Part shown: positions 1 through 7,313 of the stretch, piece after piece
Position numbering within the stretch: the stretch's first letter is position 1
Layout of the letters: every line of letters begins with the position of its first letter
Source of the DNA: Fen-1298 sp050015675
Lineage (GTDB): Bacteria > Bacteroidota > Ignavibacteria > UBA10030
Reading direction: 5' to 3'
Assembly: GCA_050015675.1 (NCBI GenBank)
Contig: JBEKAY010000013.1
Span: 1 to 64,000 of the forward strand
Length of the DNA: 64,000 nucleotides
Made by a program: the position numbers and the translations under genes
Notes under the pieces: model-generated
What the model was told of the DNA's origin: nothing
Databases searched by the model: none
What the model saw: the letters and a program-made list of their open reading frames with translations, nothing else

Positions 1-713
1 TTCAGGTAGTCCTCTTTGTTATGCAGTTTTATCGATTCCCATTTGCTTGAATCGATAATAGCAATAAGGCCAGTTTGTTTTGCCGTCTCAATAATACAAG
101 GCTCAAGAACAGGAAGCGTATGTTTTTCGGAAGACATGTCAAAAACAACAGGGAACGGAATAGAAATAAGAGGAGGAAGGATTGTCGATAGCTTATTGTT
201 TTGGAAATTCAGGAAGAAAGGTTTTTTTCCGATATCAACGGATGTGCTAATATACTCTCTTCCGTGAATACCATCGCGTGTAGGCCGGACAATTTCGGAC
301 ATATCGGTCCACATCGAATCGAACCCAGGACCTGAAAATTTTCCCCTGTAACCGGCGCCTGAAACCGGGACTTTTCCTGTTTCCGCCTCTAACCAAGTTG
401 TGCTCAAAATTTGCGGTTTCCAATATTCGTTGCCAAGTTTTTGATATTCTGAATTTAAGGCTAGTGTTAATAAATTCTTCGTGCAATTCTGAACGCAAGA
501 AAAACATCCCATGCATTCGTAATAAAGTGTATGGACTTCGTCCAAGTCTCTGATGAATGTGCTCTCTTCCCGATATTTATCGTACACGCAAGCCTTTTTT
601 ACGCAGTTATGACATCGTGCACAATCTTCACGCCAGTCCACAATTCCGCATTTCCCTATACGGGGAAGTCTCGGTAGAACGTGGCTCGTTTTAATATGAT
701 ATTTTTCGGGCAT
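1..713 (-). CDS. Ferredoxin/FMN glutamate-synthase-like protein, partial (3' end outside window)
   Basis: The frame opens at the ATG at 713 and stays open for 237 codons to the left edge, so the C-terminus is missing. The N-terminus has two cysteine clusters, CARCHNCVKKAC near residue 33 and CMGCFSCVQNC near residue 68, fitting two 4Fe-4S clusters. The next block contains SGPGFDSMWTDMSEIVRPTR followed by DGIHGREYIST, which I recognise from FMN-binding glutamate-synthase-related domain proteins. The start lies 10 bp after the metF-like gene, so it is the third gene of that operon. A redox role coupled to methylene-THF reductase is inferred; the substrate is unknown. It is not a full glutamate synthase, because no glutaminase domain precedes the Fe-S part. 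Confidence 0.65.
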   Translation of the reverse strand, partial: MPEKYHIKTSHVLPRLPRIGKCGIVDWREDCARCHNCVKKACVYDKYREESTFIRDLDEVHTLYYECMGCFSCVQNCTKNLLTLALNSEYQKLGNEYWKPQILSTTWLEAETGKVPVSGAGYRGKFSGPGFDSMWTDMSEIVRPTRDGIHGREYISTSVDIGKKPFFLNFQNNKLSTILPPLISIPFPVVFDMSSEKHTLPVLEPCIIETAKQTGLIAIIDSSKWESIKLHNKEDYL

Positions 714-723
714 ATGTAACTAA

Positions 724-1614
724 TTATAATCCGGCTTGAGAAATGATTTCATTGATGATATCTTCTTTTCCCCCCGAAATGATATGAATACCGCTCAATC
801 CTTTCATTTCCTTTATTTTATTGATCGTTTCGACACAGATTGCGATGCCTCTTTTCTTTTGTTCAGCAGGGCCGCCGGCATCTTTCATACTATTAATATG
901 CGACTCGGGAATATAAAAATCCGTATGTTTTTTCAGAAGACTGATTGCTTCGTCATAACTTTCAAGCGGATAAATTCCTGCTATGAATGCGGCCTTCTCA
1001 GTGAGACCTTCCTGATATGCCGCTTCTAACCATTCATGAAAATCGGTAGTATTGAAGACACCCTGTGTTTGTATGAACTTTGCTCCGGCCCTAATTTTTT
1101 TAGCCAATCGCATGATGTTAAGATCAAGTGGCCTTAAATAGGGATTTGCGACTGCACCGACAAGCATCGAAAAATTGCCGTCAATTTTTTTCCCGTTGAG
1201 AAGAACCTTTTCGTCGTTCATCCTTGTTACAATGTCTATCAGTTGAATAGAGTCGACATCGTATACATTTGCCGATTGTGGAATTTCCGTTATGCTTTGA
1301 TGGTATCCAGAAAGGCATAAAATATTTTTAATGCCCAGTGATGCAGCGCCTAATATATCGGATTGAAGCGCGATCCTGTTGCGGTCACGAGTAACAATTT
1401 GGTACACAGGCTCAATTCCTGCCCGTTCTAATTTTACCGCCGATGCCAATGCTGATATAATAGGGCCGTACGGATTGTCTGCTACATTCACCGCCAGCAC
1501 ACCTGAAATTTGTGATTTATTGACGGGATCGGAATCAATATTAGTGCCGGCAAGATATTCGGCTGTAATAATGAAATCCCCTTCTTCAATTTTTTTTGCT
1601 AATAAGCTGTCCAT
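724..1614 (-). CDS. metF: Methylenetetrahydrofolate reductase (MetF family)
   Basis: The 296-residue product has the single-domain TIM-barrel length of bacterial MTHFR, which reduces 5,10-methylene-THF to 5-methyl-THF with FAD. Family features seen are an early acidic residue in ITAEY, the block IVTRDRNRIALQSDILGA for flavin/folate binding, and ILCLSGYH soon after. The C-terminal half keeps GAKFIQTQGVFN. The gene is 9 bp downstream of an MvhD-like gene and 10 bp upstream of an Fe-S/FMN protein, all on the minus strand. That context suggests electrons come through Fe-S partners and not directly from NADH, as in acetogen-type MetF complexes. The family call is firm; the electron donor is inferred. 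Confidence 0.9.
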   Translation of the reverse strand: MDSLLAKKIEEGDFIITAEYLAGTNIDSDPVNKSQISGVLAVNVADNPYGPIISALASAVKLERAGIEPVYQIVTRDRNRIALQSDILGAASLGIKNILCLSGYHQSITEIPQSANVYDVDSIQLIDIVTRMNDEKVLLNGKKIDGNFSMLVGAVANPYLRPLDLNIMRLAKKIRAGAKFIQTQGVFNTTDFHEWLEAAYQEGLTEKAAFIAGIYPLESYDEAISLLKKHTDFYIPESHINSMKDAGGPAEQKKRGIAICVETINKIKEMKGLSGIHIISGGKEDIINEIISQAGL

Positions 1615-1623
1615 TGGATTGTC

Positions 1624-2037
1624 TTAGACTGTTTCAGTTGTTTTTTCCTGTACCTTAATTATTTGTCGAATACAACTTGTTAATTCATTTATAATATTTT
1701 CGGTTTTGTTTTTATTGTCGATTTGAACAAACCAAACGCAATCGCTCCCCATGCCTGTTTCGTTTAAGAGTTCGTTTATGGCGTCTATGCGTTTACGTGC
1801 GCGGAGGTTACCTTGAAGTAATTTGCATTCACCAGCCATACAACCGGCAAGTATCGCCGTGTCGGATCCTGTCTCTATAGATTTTAAAATATATTCAGTG
1901 GCAATTTTTCCTGAACATGGCACACTGATGGTATTTAATTCACACTGGCCCAATTGCGAACCTATTTGATTTATTTCCTCAGCGGAAATTGAATTCGAAC
2001 AATGAAAGAGAGAAATTTTGATGTATTGATTTTTCAT
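1624..2037 (-). CDS. MvhD-type iron-sulfur subunit (methyl viologen hydrogenase delta family)
   Basis: This 137-residue protein carries the MvhD cysteine pattern: an early cysteine in LFHCSNS, then VPCSGK, then LAGCMAGECKLLQGN followed by ARKR. MvhD binds a 2Fe-2S cluster and passes electrons between a flavoprotein or hydrogenase and heterodisulfide-reductase-like partners. No hydrogenase or HdrA gene is visible, and the next gene is metF. A role as an electron-transfer subunit for the reductase is therefore more likely than a hydrogenase role. It is the first gene of the operon; the 839 bp upstream are non-coding. The family assignment is good, the partner is inferred. Confidence 0.75.
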   Translation of the reverse strand: MKNQYIKISLFHCSNSISAEEINQIGSQLGQCELNTISVPCSGKIATEYILKSIETGSDTAILAGCMAGECKLLQGNLRARKRIDAINELLNETGMGSDCVWFVQIDNKNKTENIINELTSCIRQIIKVQEKTTETV

Positions 2038-2760
2038 TTGAATATTAGTATTGACCGGCTACATTTTGTGTTTCAATAATTCCATTGTAACAATTATTTT
2101 ACCAATCATCCATCCTCTTTATGGTCACTGTTTTGTTCTGCCTGTGACCGTATTTGTTTTTTGAGATTTCACGGTTCGCTTGTTCGTAATCATTCAACCG
2201 GAATCAATATTGCTCAGTTTTTACAAATTGGGGTTACCAATTAGGATGTCTTAAAGGAAATTTGATATTCGGTCGGTGTTCCGCCTATCAATCCCTTAAA
2301 ACGATCGATGAGGTATTACTTATCTATCGCTTCCACAATAAATTATATAGAGCGCTTTACTTTATTACTAATAATTAAGATTTATTCAAGTAAGTGTCAA
2401 GTAAAAAATTGAAAAAGATAAAAATTTAATGGAAGAGACGCACATTTCTTTAATTAATAGAGAAGCTCAATTCAAAACCATTCACGACTTACATTTCTTA
2501 AAGAGAAAATGAGGATAAAAGCTACATCCAAAATGTGGATAGATCTTAGATCCATTTATATTTATGGGAACCCAACGACACACAAACTGTTTTATTCATC
2601 TCAATCTCCTTAGGATTGAAACACAAAGCAATGCTCCTTACATAGAATCAATTTTTCTATCATATGCATTGCGTGCCCCCAGTATTCCAAGGATAAAAGT
2701 ACATTTATTACCTTTGCATGAAAATCAAAGAAAATCGCTGAAGGGAGTTTCAAATTCTGT

Positions 2761-2840
2761 ACTGAGTTCGGATGAGTTCCCCCCCCCCCGCTATCCCGCA
2801 AAAAGCGCGGGGCGCATAAAACGCGCGTCTCGAACTCAGT
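2761..2840. repeat. Long inverted repeat with C11 tract, related to a repeat at 12355
   Basis: ACTGAGTTCG at 2761-2770 is exactly inverted at 2831-2840 (CGAACTCAGT). Between them lie eleven consecutive C and a GC-rich block (tatcccgcaaaaagcgcggg). The segment CTGAGTTCGGATGAGTTCCC at 2762-2781 matches 18 of 20 positions of CTAAGTTCGGATGAGCTCCC at 12355-12374, on the other side of the restriction-modification island. It is probably a dispersed genomic repeat. Confidence 0.6.
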
Positions 2841-2862
2841 CAACTTAGGACTGAGTTTTTTT
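2833..2862 (+). terminator. Probable rho-independent terminator (plus strand)
   Basis: AACTCAGT at 2833-2840 pairs with ACTGAGTT at 2850-2857 across a 9-nt loop, and the stem runs directly into seven T. No plus-strand gene is evident upstream, so it may stop read-through or an unseen short RNA. The left arm is shared with the long inverted repeat, so two alternative structures are possible. Confidence 0.5.
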
Positions 2863-2876
2863 ATCAACATGCAAGA

Positions 2877-3062
2877 TCACTCTTCCGCAAACTTTTTGAT
2901 TGCCTCGTAATATTTCACAATAGCTTTCGCTTTGTTCTTGCCAAATGAGAGCCAGTGCCAGGTGGTTTCGGGATTTGGATTATCGACAGTTGGGATGCGG
3001 ATAATCGGTTTGCCCTGATATTCGCCGATGGTGGGTTGTGCTTCTTGCTTTGGTTCTTCCAT
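2877..3062 (-). CDS. Small conserved-looking hypothetical protein (61 aa)
   Basis: The ATG at 3062 follows an AGGATC-like ribosome site. The 61-residue product is acidic at the start (MEEPKQEAQ), has a middle segment KPIIRIPTVDNPN, and ends in a lysine-rich helix-forming tail with WHWLSFGKNKAKAIVKYYEA. No signal peptide or membrane segment is seen. It is the last gene of the minus-strand run that starts with hsdM, so it may belong to the defence island. I recall short proteins with a similar SFGKNKAKA tail in other bacteria, but know no function. Confidence 0.6.
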   Translation of the reverse strand: MEEPKQEAQPTIGEYQGKPIIRIPTVDNPNPETTWHWLSFGKNKAKAIVKYYEAIKKFAEE

Positions 3063-3247
3063 ACTGATCCTTTATTTTTTCTGATTTGATACTTCCTCTG
3101 CTGCCTTCTTCTTCATATCCGCAAGCTTCTTTTCAAGAGCCGGAGGCCTGAAAATGTCACAGGTAGCGTGCAAATGTTCATCTCGCAAAGCGAGATGACT
3201 CTAGCTACGCAGATACCAACCGGAAATAATTTAGCACCACCTGCGTC
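3063..3247. other. Gap with possible C-terminal gene remnant and palindrome
   Basis: On the minus strand one frame without a start codon reads RPPALEKKLADMKKKAAEEV and stops just before the 61-residue gene; it looks like the 3' end of a lost or frameshifted gene. The upstream half is occupied by the palindrome at 3163-3217. The remnant reading is low confidence. Confidence 0.3.
3163..3217. repeat. Small palindromic element
   Basis: The core CATCTCGC AAA GCGAGATG (3179-3197) is a perfect 8-bp stem with a 3-nt loop. It is bracketed by GTAGC on the left and GCTAC on the right, giving a two-step hairpin. It resembles dispersed REP-like elements; no second full copy was seen in the window. Confidence 0.5.
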
Positions 3248-3622
3248 TCATTTTATTTTCACCAAAAGCGTTTTAATATGCTTGGGAAATCGTCCAAGGC
3301 CTTGTTCTTTTTTGATAAGCTCGACCATTGATTTGTCTGTACAGGCGAATACGATACTCTCCGGTTTCTCATTGAGCGACATTGCCCAAAAAGCAACCGC
3401 GCGGATTTTACCAAGTCCGGCACTCTCGCTCGTTACAACACCTGAACTTGTTGAAATAAAACAGACAATCTTTCCGTCTTCAGAAACGGCGTCGCATTCA
3501 AATTCTCCGCCGGACTGTACGCCTAATTTGCGTTTTGCAAAAGCTTGATGATACTTCCTGGAAAGGAATTCGTTCCGTATCCAATTTTCAACATCTTTTG
3601 TAGTTGTGGTTGAGTCTGCCAT
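3248..3622 (-). CDS. Hypothetical protein, possible PD-(D/E)XK-like fold (124 aa)
   Basis: The 124-residue product starts MADSTTTTKDVENWIRNEFL. Its middle reads GGEFECDAVSEDGKIVCFIS, where an acidic residue pair is followed by a beta-strand pattern like that of PD-(D/E)XK nuclease-fold proteins; the usual downstream lysine is not clear. The second half has a glycine-rich segment and ends in a basic tail. It lies 151 bp downstream of hsdR in the same direction, so it may be an accessory of the restriction system. The nuclease-fold idea is only a resemblance and I do not recognise the family. Confidence 0.55.
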   Translation of the reverse strand: MADSTTTTKDVENWIRNEFLSRKYHQAFAKRKLGVQSGGEFECDAVSEDGKIVCFISTSSGVVTSESAGLGKIRAVAFWAMSLNEKPESIVFACTDKSMVELIKKEQGLGRFPKHIKTLLVKIK

Positions 3623-3773
3623 TTTCTAATCGTTCCCCTAAAACACTTCTTCCAATGTTTTCCCTCCACAAATTTTATCTCTTCCTCCGTCTGCAATCAC
3701 TCGCTTGCATTCCCGCGTATTTTTGTAGCCGACGTCGATGACCTCGGATTTCTGCCTTTAGCAATAACTTGCT

Positions 3774-6701
3774 TTAAGAAACAAATCTATACATCGAATG
3801 CCGTATAATATTTTGCACCAATAAATCAAATATCCCACCGGCTGCTTTATATTGCATCTCCAGAGTTTTTCGTATCAGCCCTTTTTTTCTATAAAGGTCT
3901 ATGATCTTTTTGCGTAATTGTGGCGCAACCGTTTGTTTAAGAAAATCTTGGTTTGTAGAATTGGCACCAATGAGATTTTGTAAGTCTTGGTCTTTCATTG
4001 TCTCATCATAGACTTGTTTGATAACGACCACATCGTTTTCTTCTATTGTAAAGGTCTTCCTTATTGCTTCTAACACATCTTCAATCGTTGCTCGTGGCGG
4101 TGGTGCTCCCGTCCCATGTCCTGTACTTTGCGGTTCACTGACTCTATTCGGATTTTCTTTCTCGCCAATATATTTTATGGCTGCTTTGCTTACAATCACA
4201 CTCTCAAGCGATTTTTTAAGACTGCTTTCTGATCCGATCTTTATTAATTTCCCGTAAATCAGATCGGCAAATATTGCGAATCTGCTTAACGTATCATTGA
4301 ACTCAACAAATTGGCAATAGAAATTGTATCGGTGAACATATTTTATCAACAAATTAACGAAAGTTGATCGTTCTTCTTTACCTTGAATAATACTTTCAAA
4401 ATGCAGCCGATATTGCAAAGCGAGTGTTGCAAATGCTGCATCATCACCTTCTTTTGCAGTATTGAGATATTTCTCTATTTGCTCTGTGTTAAATAAATTA
4501 TATTCCTGTATCTCATCGTAAAGTTTTTGCATTTCCGATGGATCTGGCTCTGTTTCTCTTATTTTGATACCAGTGCGATATTTATTGAATGCTTTAAATA
4601 TTTCTTTGCTATTATCTGTAAAATCGATAACGACGGTTGCGTTCTTCCCTTCGTAATTTCTATTGAGGCGTGAGATGGTTTGAACTGCATTAACACCTTT
4701 TACATACTTATCTAAATACATTGCGCAAAGTAATGGTTCATCAAATCCTTGTGTAAATTTATTTGCCACAATAAGTATTCGGTATTCATCTTTTTCGAAG
4801 AATGTCTCTATAGGCATCTCTTCCGTTATTTCCAGATTGTTGACCTTTGCTTCATCCAATGGTTCTTTGCTCACTTTTTCGATGAATGGCGCAAATGCAA
4901 AAAGCACTTTATAAGGAAGGTTTTGTTTCTCTAATATCAACCTGATCGCCAGATAATAGTTGTATCCAGCCTGCCGGGAGGATGCAACAACCATTGCTTT
5001 CGATTTTCCTTCTAACAGCGGGCGTATCTCTTTCTCAAAATGGTTGGTGATTACCTGAGATTTATAATTGATAACATCGGTATCTTCAAATGCTATATCG
5101 CGCAAAAGTTTTTTAATAAGTCCTGCCGGATACATCCGTTCATCCGGTTTGATCCAAGCTTTATCTAAATGGTATAACGTTTTATATGATATAACATTTT
5201 CTGCAACATCTAAGATATAGCTCTCTTTAATTGCTTCGTCTTCAGTATAAACATCGAATGGTTTCCCGAACAACGCAATGGTCTTTTCTATCGGTGTGGC
5301 AGTAAAGGCGATATACACCTGACGGCGTATATCTAATTTCCGAAAAGCCTCTTCAACATCTTCTTCTATCGTTTCTATTTCACTGTTTTCCGTTTCTTCA
5401 GCCTGTGTTGCAAATGTTAAGCGTACGTTTTTCCCCATTTTACCGCTTTGCGAACGGTGCGCCTCATCGATAATAAATGCAACATGCAAATCCTTTAGAC
5501 TTTCATCTTCGGATATTTGTTTTTGCACATAATTGAATTTTTGTATGGTCGTAACAATGATATTAGTGCGTTTATGCAGGTGTTCAGCAACTTCTTCTGC
5601 CTTATCGGTATAAATAATCCTTTTCTGTAAATGAACAAATTTTTCCAAATCATTCTTTACATTTGTATCCAAACTTTTACGATCGGTAAGTATAACGACA
5701 ACATCCAGAACCTTTTGATTCGTCGTTCCCTTGTTTAAGCTGTCCAAACGTTCTGCCAACCAGCTTATCGTTAGTGTTTTACCGGAACCAGGTGAGTGAT
5801 GGACAAGATACTTCTTGCCGAGCATGTCTTCCGTTTCTGCATACTTCAATAAATCCGCTGTAATATTTCTTGTACTGCGCAATTGATGGAAGCGAGGCAG
5901 AATTGTATATGCAGGCCGTTGGCTTTCCATATCTGCCGGAACATACAGTAAAAAGTATTCGATAAAATCGCTGATGTATTCCGGAGAGAATAATTGTCCG
6001 TATAAATGCCAGACAGGATATTCTCCATGTGGTATTTCAGGATTCTCTTTATTTGTCAATCCGGTATTCAAAGGATGAAAATACTCCTCATCCGTTGGAT
6101 TCGTAGCCGCCCAGACCTCATCCGTATCGGCTGCAAAGTAGGCGAAGGGCAGAGTAAATATTCGTGAGAGTGTATGCCTTCGTTCGAGAAATTGATCGAT
6201 TGCATCGGCATATGTGCAGGCTTCTCCCGTTGCTCCGTGATGCTTCAACTCTGCGGCAATTATAGGTAACCCATTAAGGTATAACACAAGGTCAATTGCT
6301 TCACTTGTATCCTGTGTAAAATAGAATTCCTTTTTATACGCAAAGATGTTTGCTTTATAGCTTTTTAATTGTTCCGCACTGTTTTCGTTTCTTGGTTTCG
6401 GGGTATAGAGATATATTTTTTCATCTTTGAGAGCAATGCCGTTGCGGATAACTAGCCATAATGGATATACACGCAGCTCATCTTTTATAGCTTTTACAAT
6501 CTGCCTCCCCGTATCGCTGCCAAAGTATTCATCCCGTAATCGGTTCCATGTTTCCTTTTGAGTTGTCTGTATAAACTCGAAGAGATGGGATTCGACAAAG
6601 AAGCATTCTGTATCGGTTATCGCCTCTGCTGATAAAACCCGATACTTGAAGTGTTCTTGCAGGTATTTGCAAATATGATTATGGAGTTCTTCTTCGTTCA
6701 T
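3774..6701 (-). CDS. hsdR: Type I restriction endonuclease subunit R
   Basis: HsdR is the motor and nuclease of type I restriction: it translocates and cleaves unmodified DNA when bound to HsdM and HsdS. The 975-residue protein has the usual order. An N-terminal nuclease domain carries D137 and the ELK motif at 151-153. Helicase motifs follow: GSGKT near 305-309, DEAH at 412-415, AFTATP, then ANKFTQGFDEP and ISRLNRNYEGK. A C-terminal helical region should bind the methylase. The frame is intact and of normal length. It is separated from hsdS by a GIY-YIG gene with flanking repeats, which interrupts the usual compact operon. Confidence 0.95.
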   Translation of the reverse strand: MNEEELHNHICKYLQEHFKYRVLSAEAITDTECFFVESHLFEFIQTTQKETWNRLRDEYFGSDTGRQIVKAIKDELRVYPLWLVIRNGIALKDEKIYLYTPKPRNENSAEQLKSYKANIFAYKKEFYFTQDTSEAIDLVLYLNGLPIIAAELKHHGATGEACTYADAIDQFLERRHTLSRIFTLPFAYFAADTDEVWAATNPTDEEYFHPLNTGLTNKENPEIPHGEYPVWHLYGQLFSPEYISDFIEYFLLYVPADMESQRPAYTILPRFHQLRSTRNITADLLKYAETEDMLGKKYLVHHSPGSGKTLTISWLAERLDSLNKGTTNQKVLDVVVILTDRKSLDTNVKNDLEKFVHLQKRIIYTDKAEEVAEHLHKRTNIIVTTIQKFNYVQKQISEDESLKDLHVAFIIDEAHRSQSGKMGKNVRLTFATQAEETENSEIETIEEDVEEAFRKLDIRRQVYIAFTATPIEKTIALFGKPFDVYTEDEAIKESYILDVAENVISYKTLYHLDKAWIKPDERMYPAGLIKKLLRDIAFEDTDVINYKSQVITNHFEKEIRPLLEGKSKAMVVASSRQAGYNYYLAIRLILEKQNLPYKVLFAFAPFIEKVSKEPLDEAKVNNLEITEEMPIETFFEKDEYRILIVANKFTQGFDEPLLCAMYLDKYVKGVNAVQTISRLNRNYEGKNATVVIDFTDNSKEIFKAFNKYRTGIKIRETEPDPSEMQKLYDEIQEYNLFNTEQIEKYLNTAKEGDDAAFATLALQYRLHFESIIQGKEERSTFVNLLIKYVHRYNFYCQFVEFNDTLSRFAIFADLIYGKLIKIGSESSLKKSLESVIVSKAAIKYIGEKENPNRVSEPQSTGHGTGAPPPRATIEDVLEAIRKTFTIEENDVVVIKQVYDETMKDQDLQNLIGANSTNQDFLKQTVAPQLRKKIIDLYRKKGLIRKTLEMQYKAAGGIFDLLVQNIIRHSMYRFVS

Positions 6702-6724
6702 ATTTTTCCAGTTTTCAGTTCTTT

Positions 6725-6811
6725 GTCATTGCGAGTGACTGAAAGGAGCGAAGCAATCTCATCTTTTCCTCTGTGGTCAGATTGCTTCGTCACTGCGTTC
6801 CTCGCAATGAC
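6725..6811. repeat. Inverted-repeat element, left flank of GIY-YIG gene
   Basis: GTCATTGCGAG at 6725-6735 is inverted at the right end (CTCGCAATGAC, ending 6811), and GAAGCAATCT is matched by AGATTGCTTC, giving a palindrome of about 87 bp. The right arm (6778-6811) recurs as a direct repeat at 7226-7259 with 31 of 34 positions identical. It lies between the hsdR start and the GIY-YIG stop. Confidence 0.8.
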
Positions 6812-6838
6812 TATGAGACCAAGTCAGGAGAAACAATC

Positions 6839-7162
6839 TCATTCTTCTTTCCATTCTAGCTGTTGTATCTCTCCATCATTATACAAATCGTTCCACTCTG
6901 GATTTACACCATTTACCAAGTCGAGCTTCTTTTGTCGTGAACCCGCTTTAATTTGTTTCTCGCGCGCAATCGAATCGTACGCAGTTCCAAATATTTCGTA
7001 ATACACAAGCTTGGTAATATTATACCGCTTTGTAAATCCTTTCACGCGTTTTTCCTTATGCTCATAGACTCTTCGAATAAGATCGTTTGTCATACCAGTA
7101 TAAAGAACCGTATTGTTCTTATTAGTCATGATGTAAACAAAATACTGGCGTTCTTCGTACAT
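6839..7162 (-). CDS. GIY-YIG nuclease family protein
   Basis: The 107-residue protein is a stand-alone GIY-YIG domain. YFVYIMTNKNNTVLYTGMT provides the two tyrosine motifs (YIM and YTG), RRVYEHK the arginine and histidine region, and AREKQIK the family block after it; a glutamate follows further on. These small proteins are predicted nucleases of uncertain role. The gene sits between hsdS and hsdR and is bracketed by copies of one palindromic repeat family, so repeat-gene-repeat may have moved as a unit. Catalytic residues look complete. Whether it acts in defence, repair or repeat mobility is unknown. Confidence 0.85.
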   Translation of the reverse strand: MYEERQYFVYIMTNKNNTVLYTGMTNDLIRRVYEHKEKRVKGFTKRYNITKLVYYEIFGTAYDSIAREKQIKAGSRQKKLDLVNGVNPEWNDLYNDGEIQQLEWKEE

Positions 7163-7225
7163 AGGTTATAGTGTCATTGCAACGAATAAAAGAGCATGTC
7201 TATCTTTCTCTTTATCCTTAGTTTT

Positions 7226-7303
7226 CAGATTGCTTCGTCGCTGTGCTCCTCGCAATGACTGGAGCTTATCGTCATTGCGAGCGCCGAAGGTGCGTGGCAA
7301 TCC
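7226..7303. repeat. Inverted-repeat element, right flank of GIY-YIG gene
   Basis: Positions 7226-7259 repeat the arm at 6778-6811 in the same orientation, differing at three positions. A second arm in opposite orientation follows at 7271-7303 (GTCATTGCGAGCGCCGAAGG and on). The element ends about 10 bp from the hsdS stop codon, so insertion was just downstream of hsdS. Confidence 0.8.
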
Positions 7304-7313
7304 TTCCCTTTCG

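Larger units (their letters stand above)
2038..2876. other. Intergenic region between the C1 operon and the defence island
   Basis: No convincing gene is present; the open frames here have no recognisable product and lie on low-complexity AT-rich sequence. It should contain the promoter of the MvhD-metF operon, but I could not identify one with certainty. At 2589-2622 there is one 34-nt segment starting GTTTTATTC and ending AGGATTGAAAC, shaped like a single CRISPR repeat but with no second copy. An eleven-C tract at 2779-2789 and a long inverted repeat sit at the right end and are listed separately. Confidence 0.6.

Noticed and set aside
1624..2037. Hydrogenase operon
   Set aside because: MvhD family name suggests hydrogenase, but no hydrogenase large or small subunit is present and the next gene is metF.
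2589..2622. CRISPR array
   Set aside because: Only one repeat-like unit, no spacers and no cas genes.
2564..2848. Plus-strand ORF of 94 codons
   Set aside because: Includes the C11 tract and GC-rich repeat, with no family character; opposite frame is equally open.
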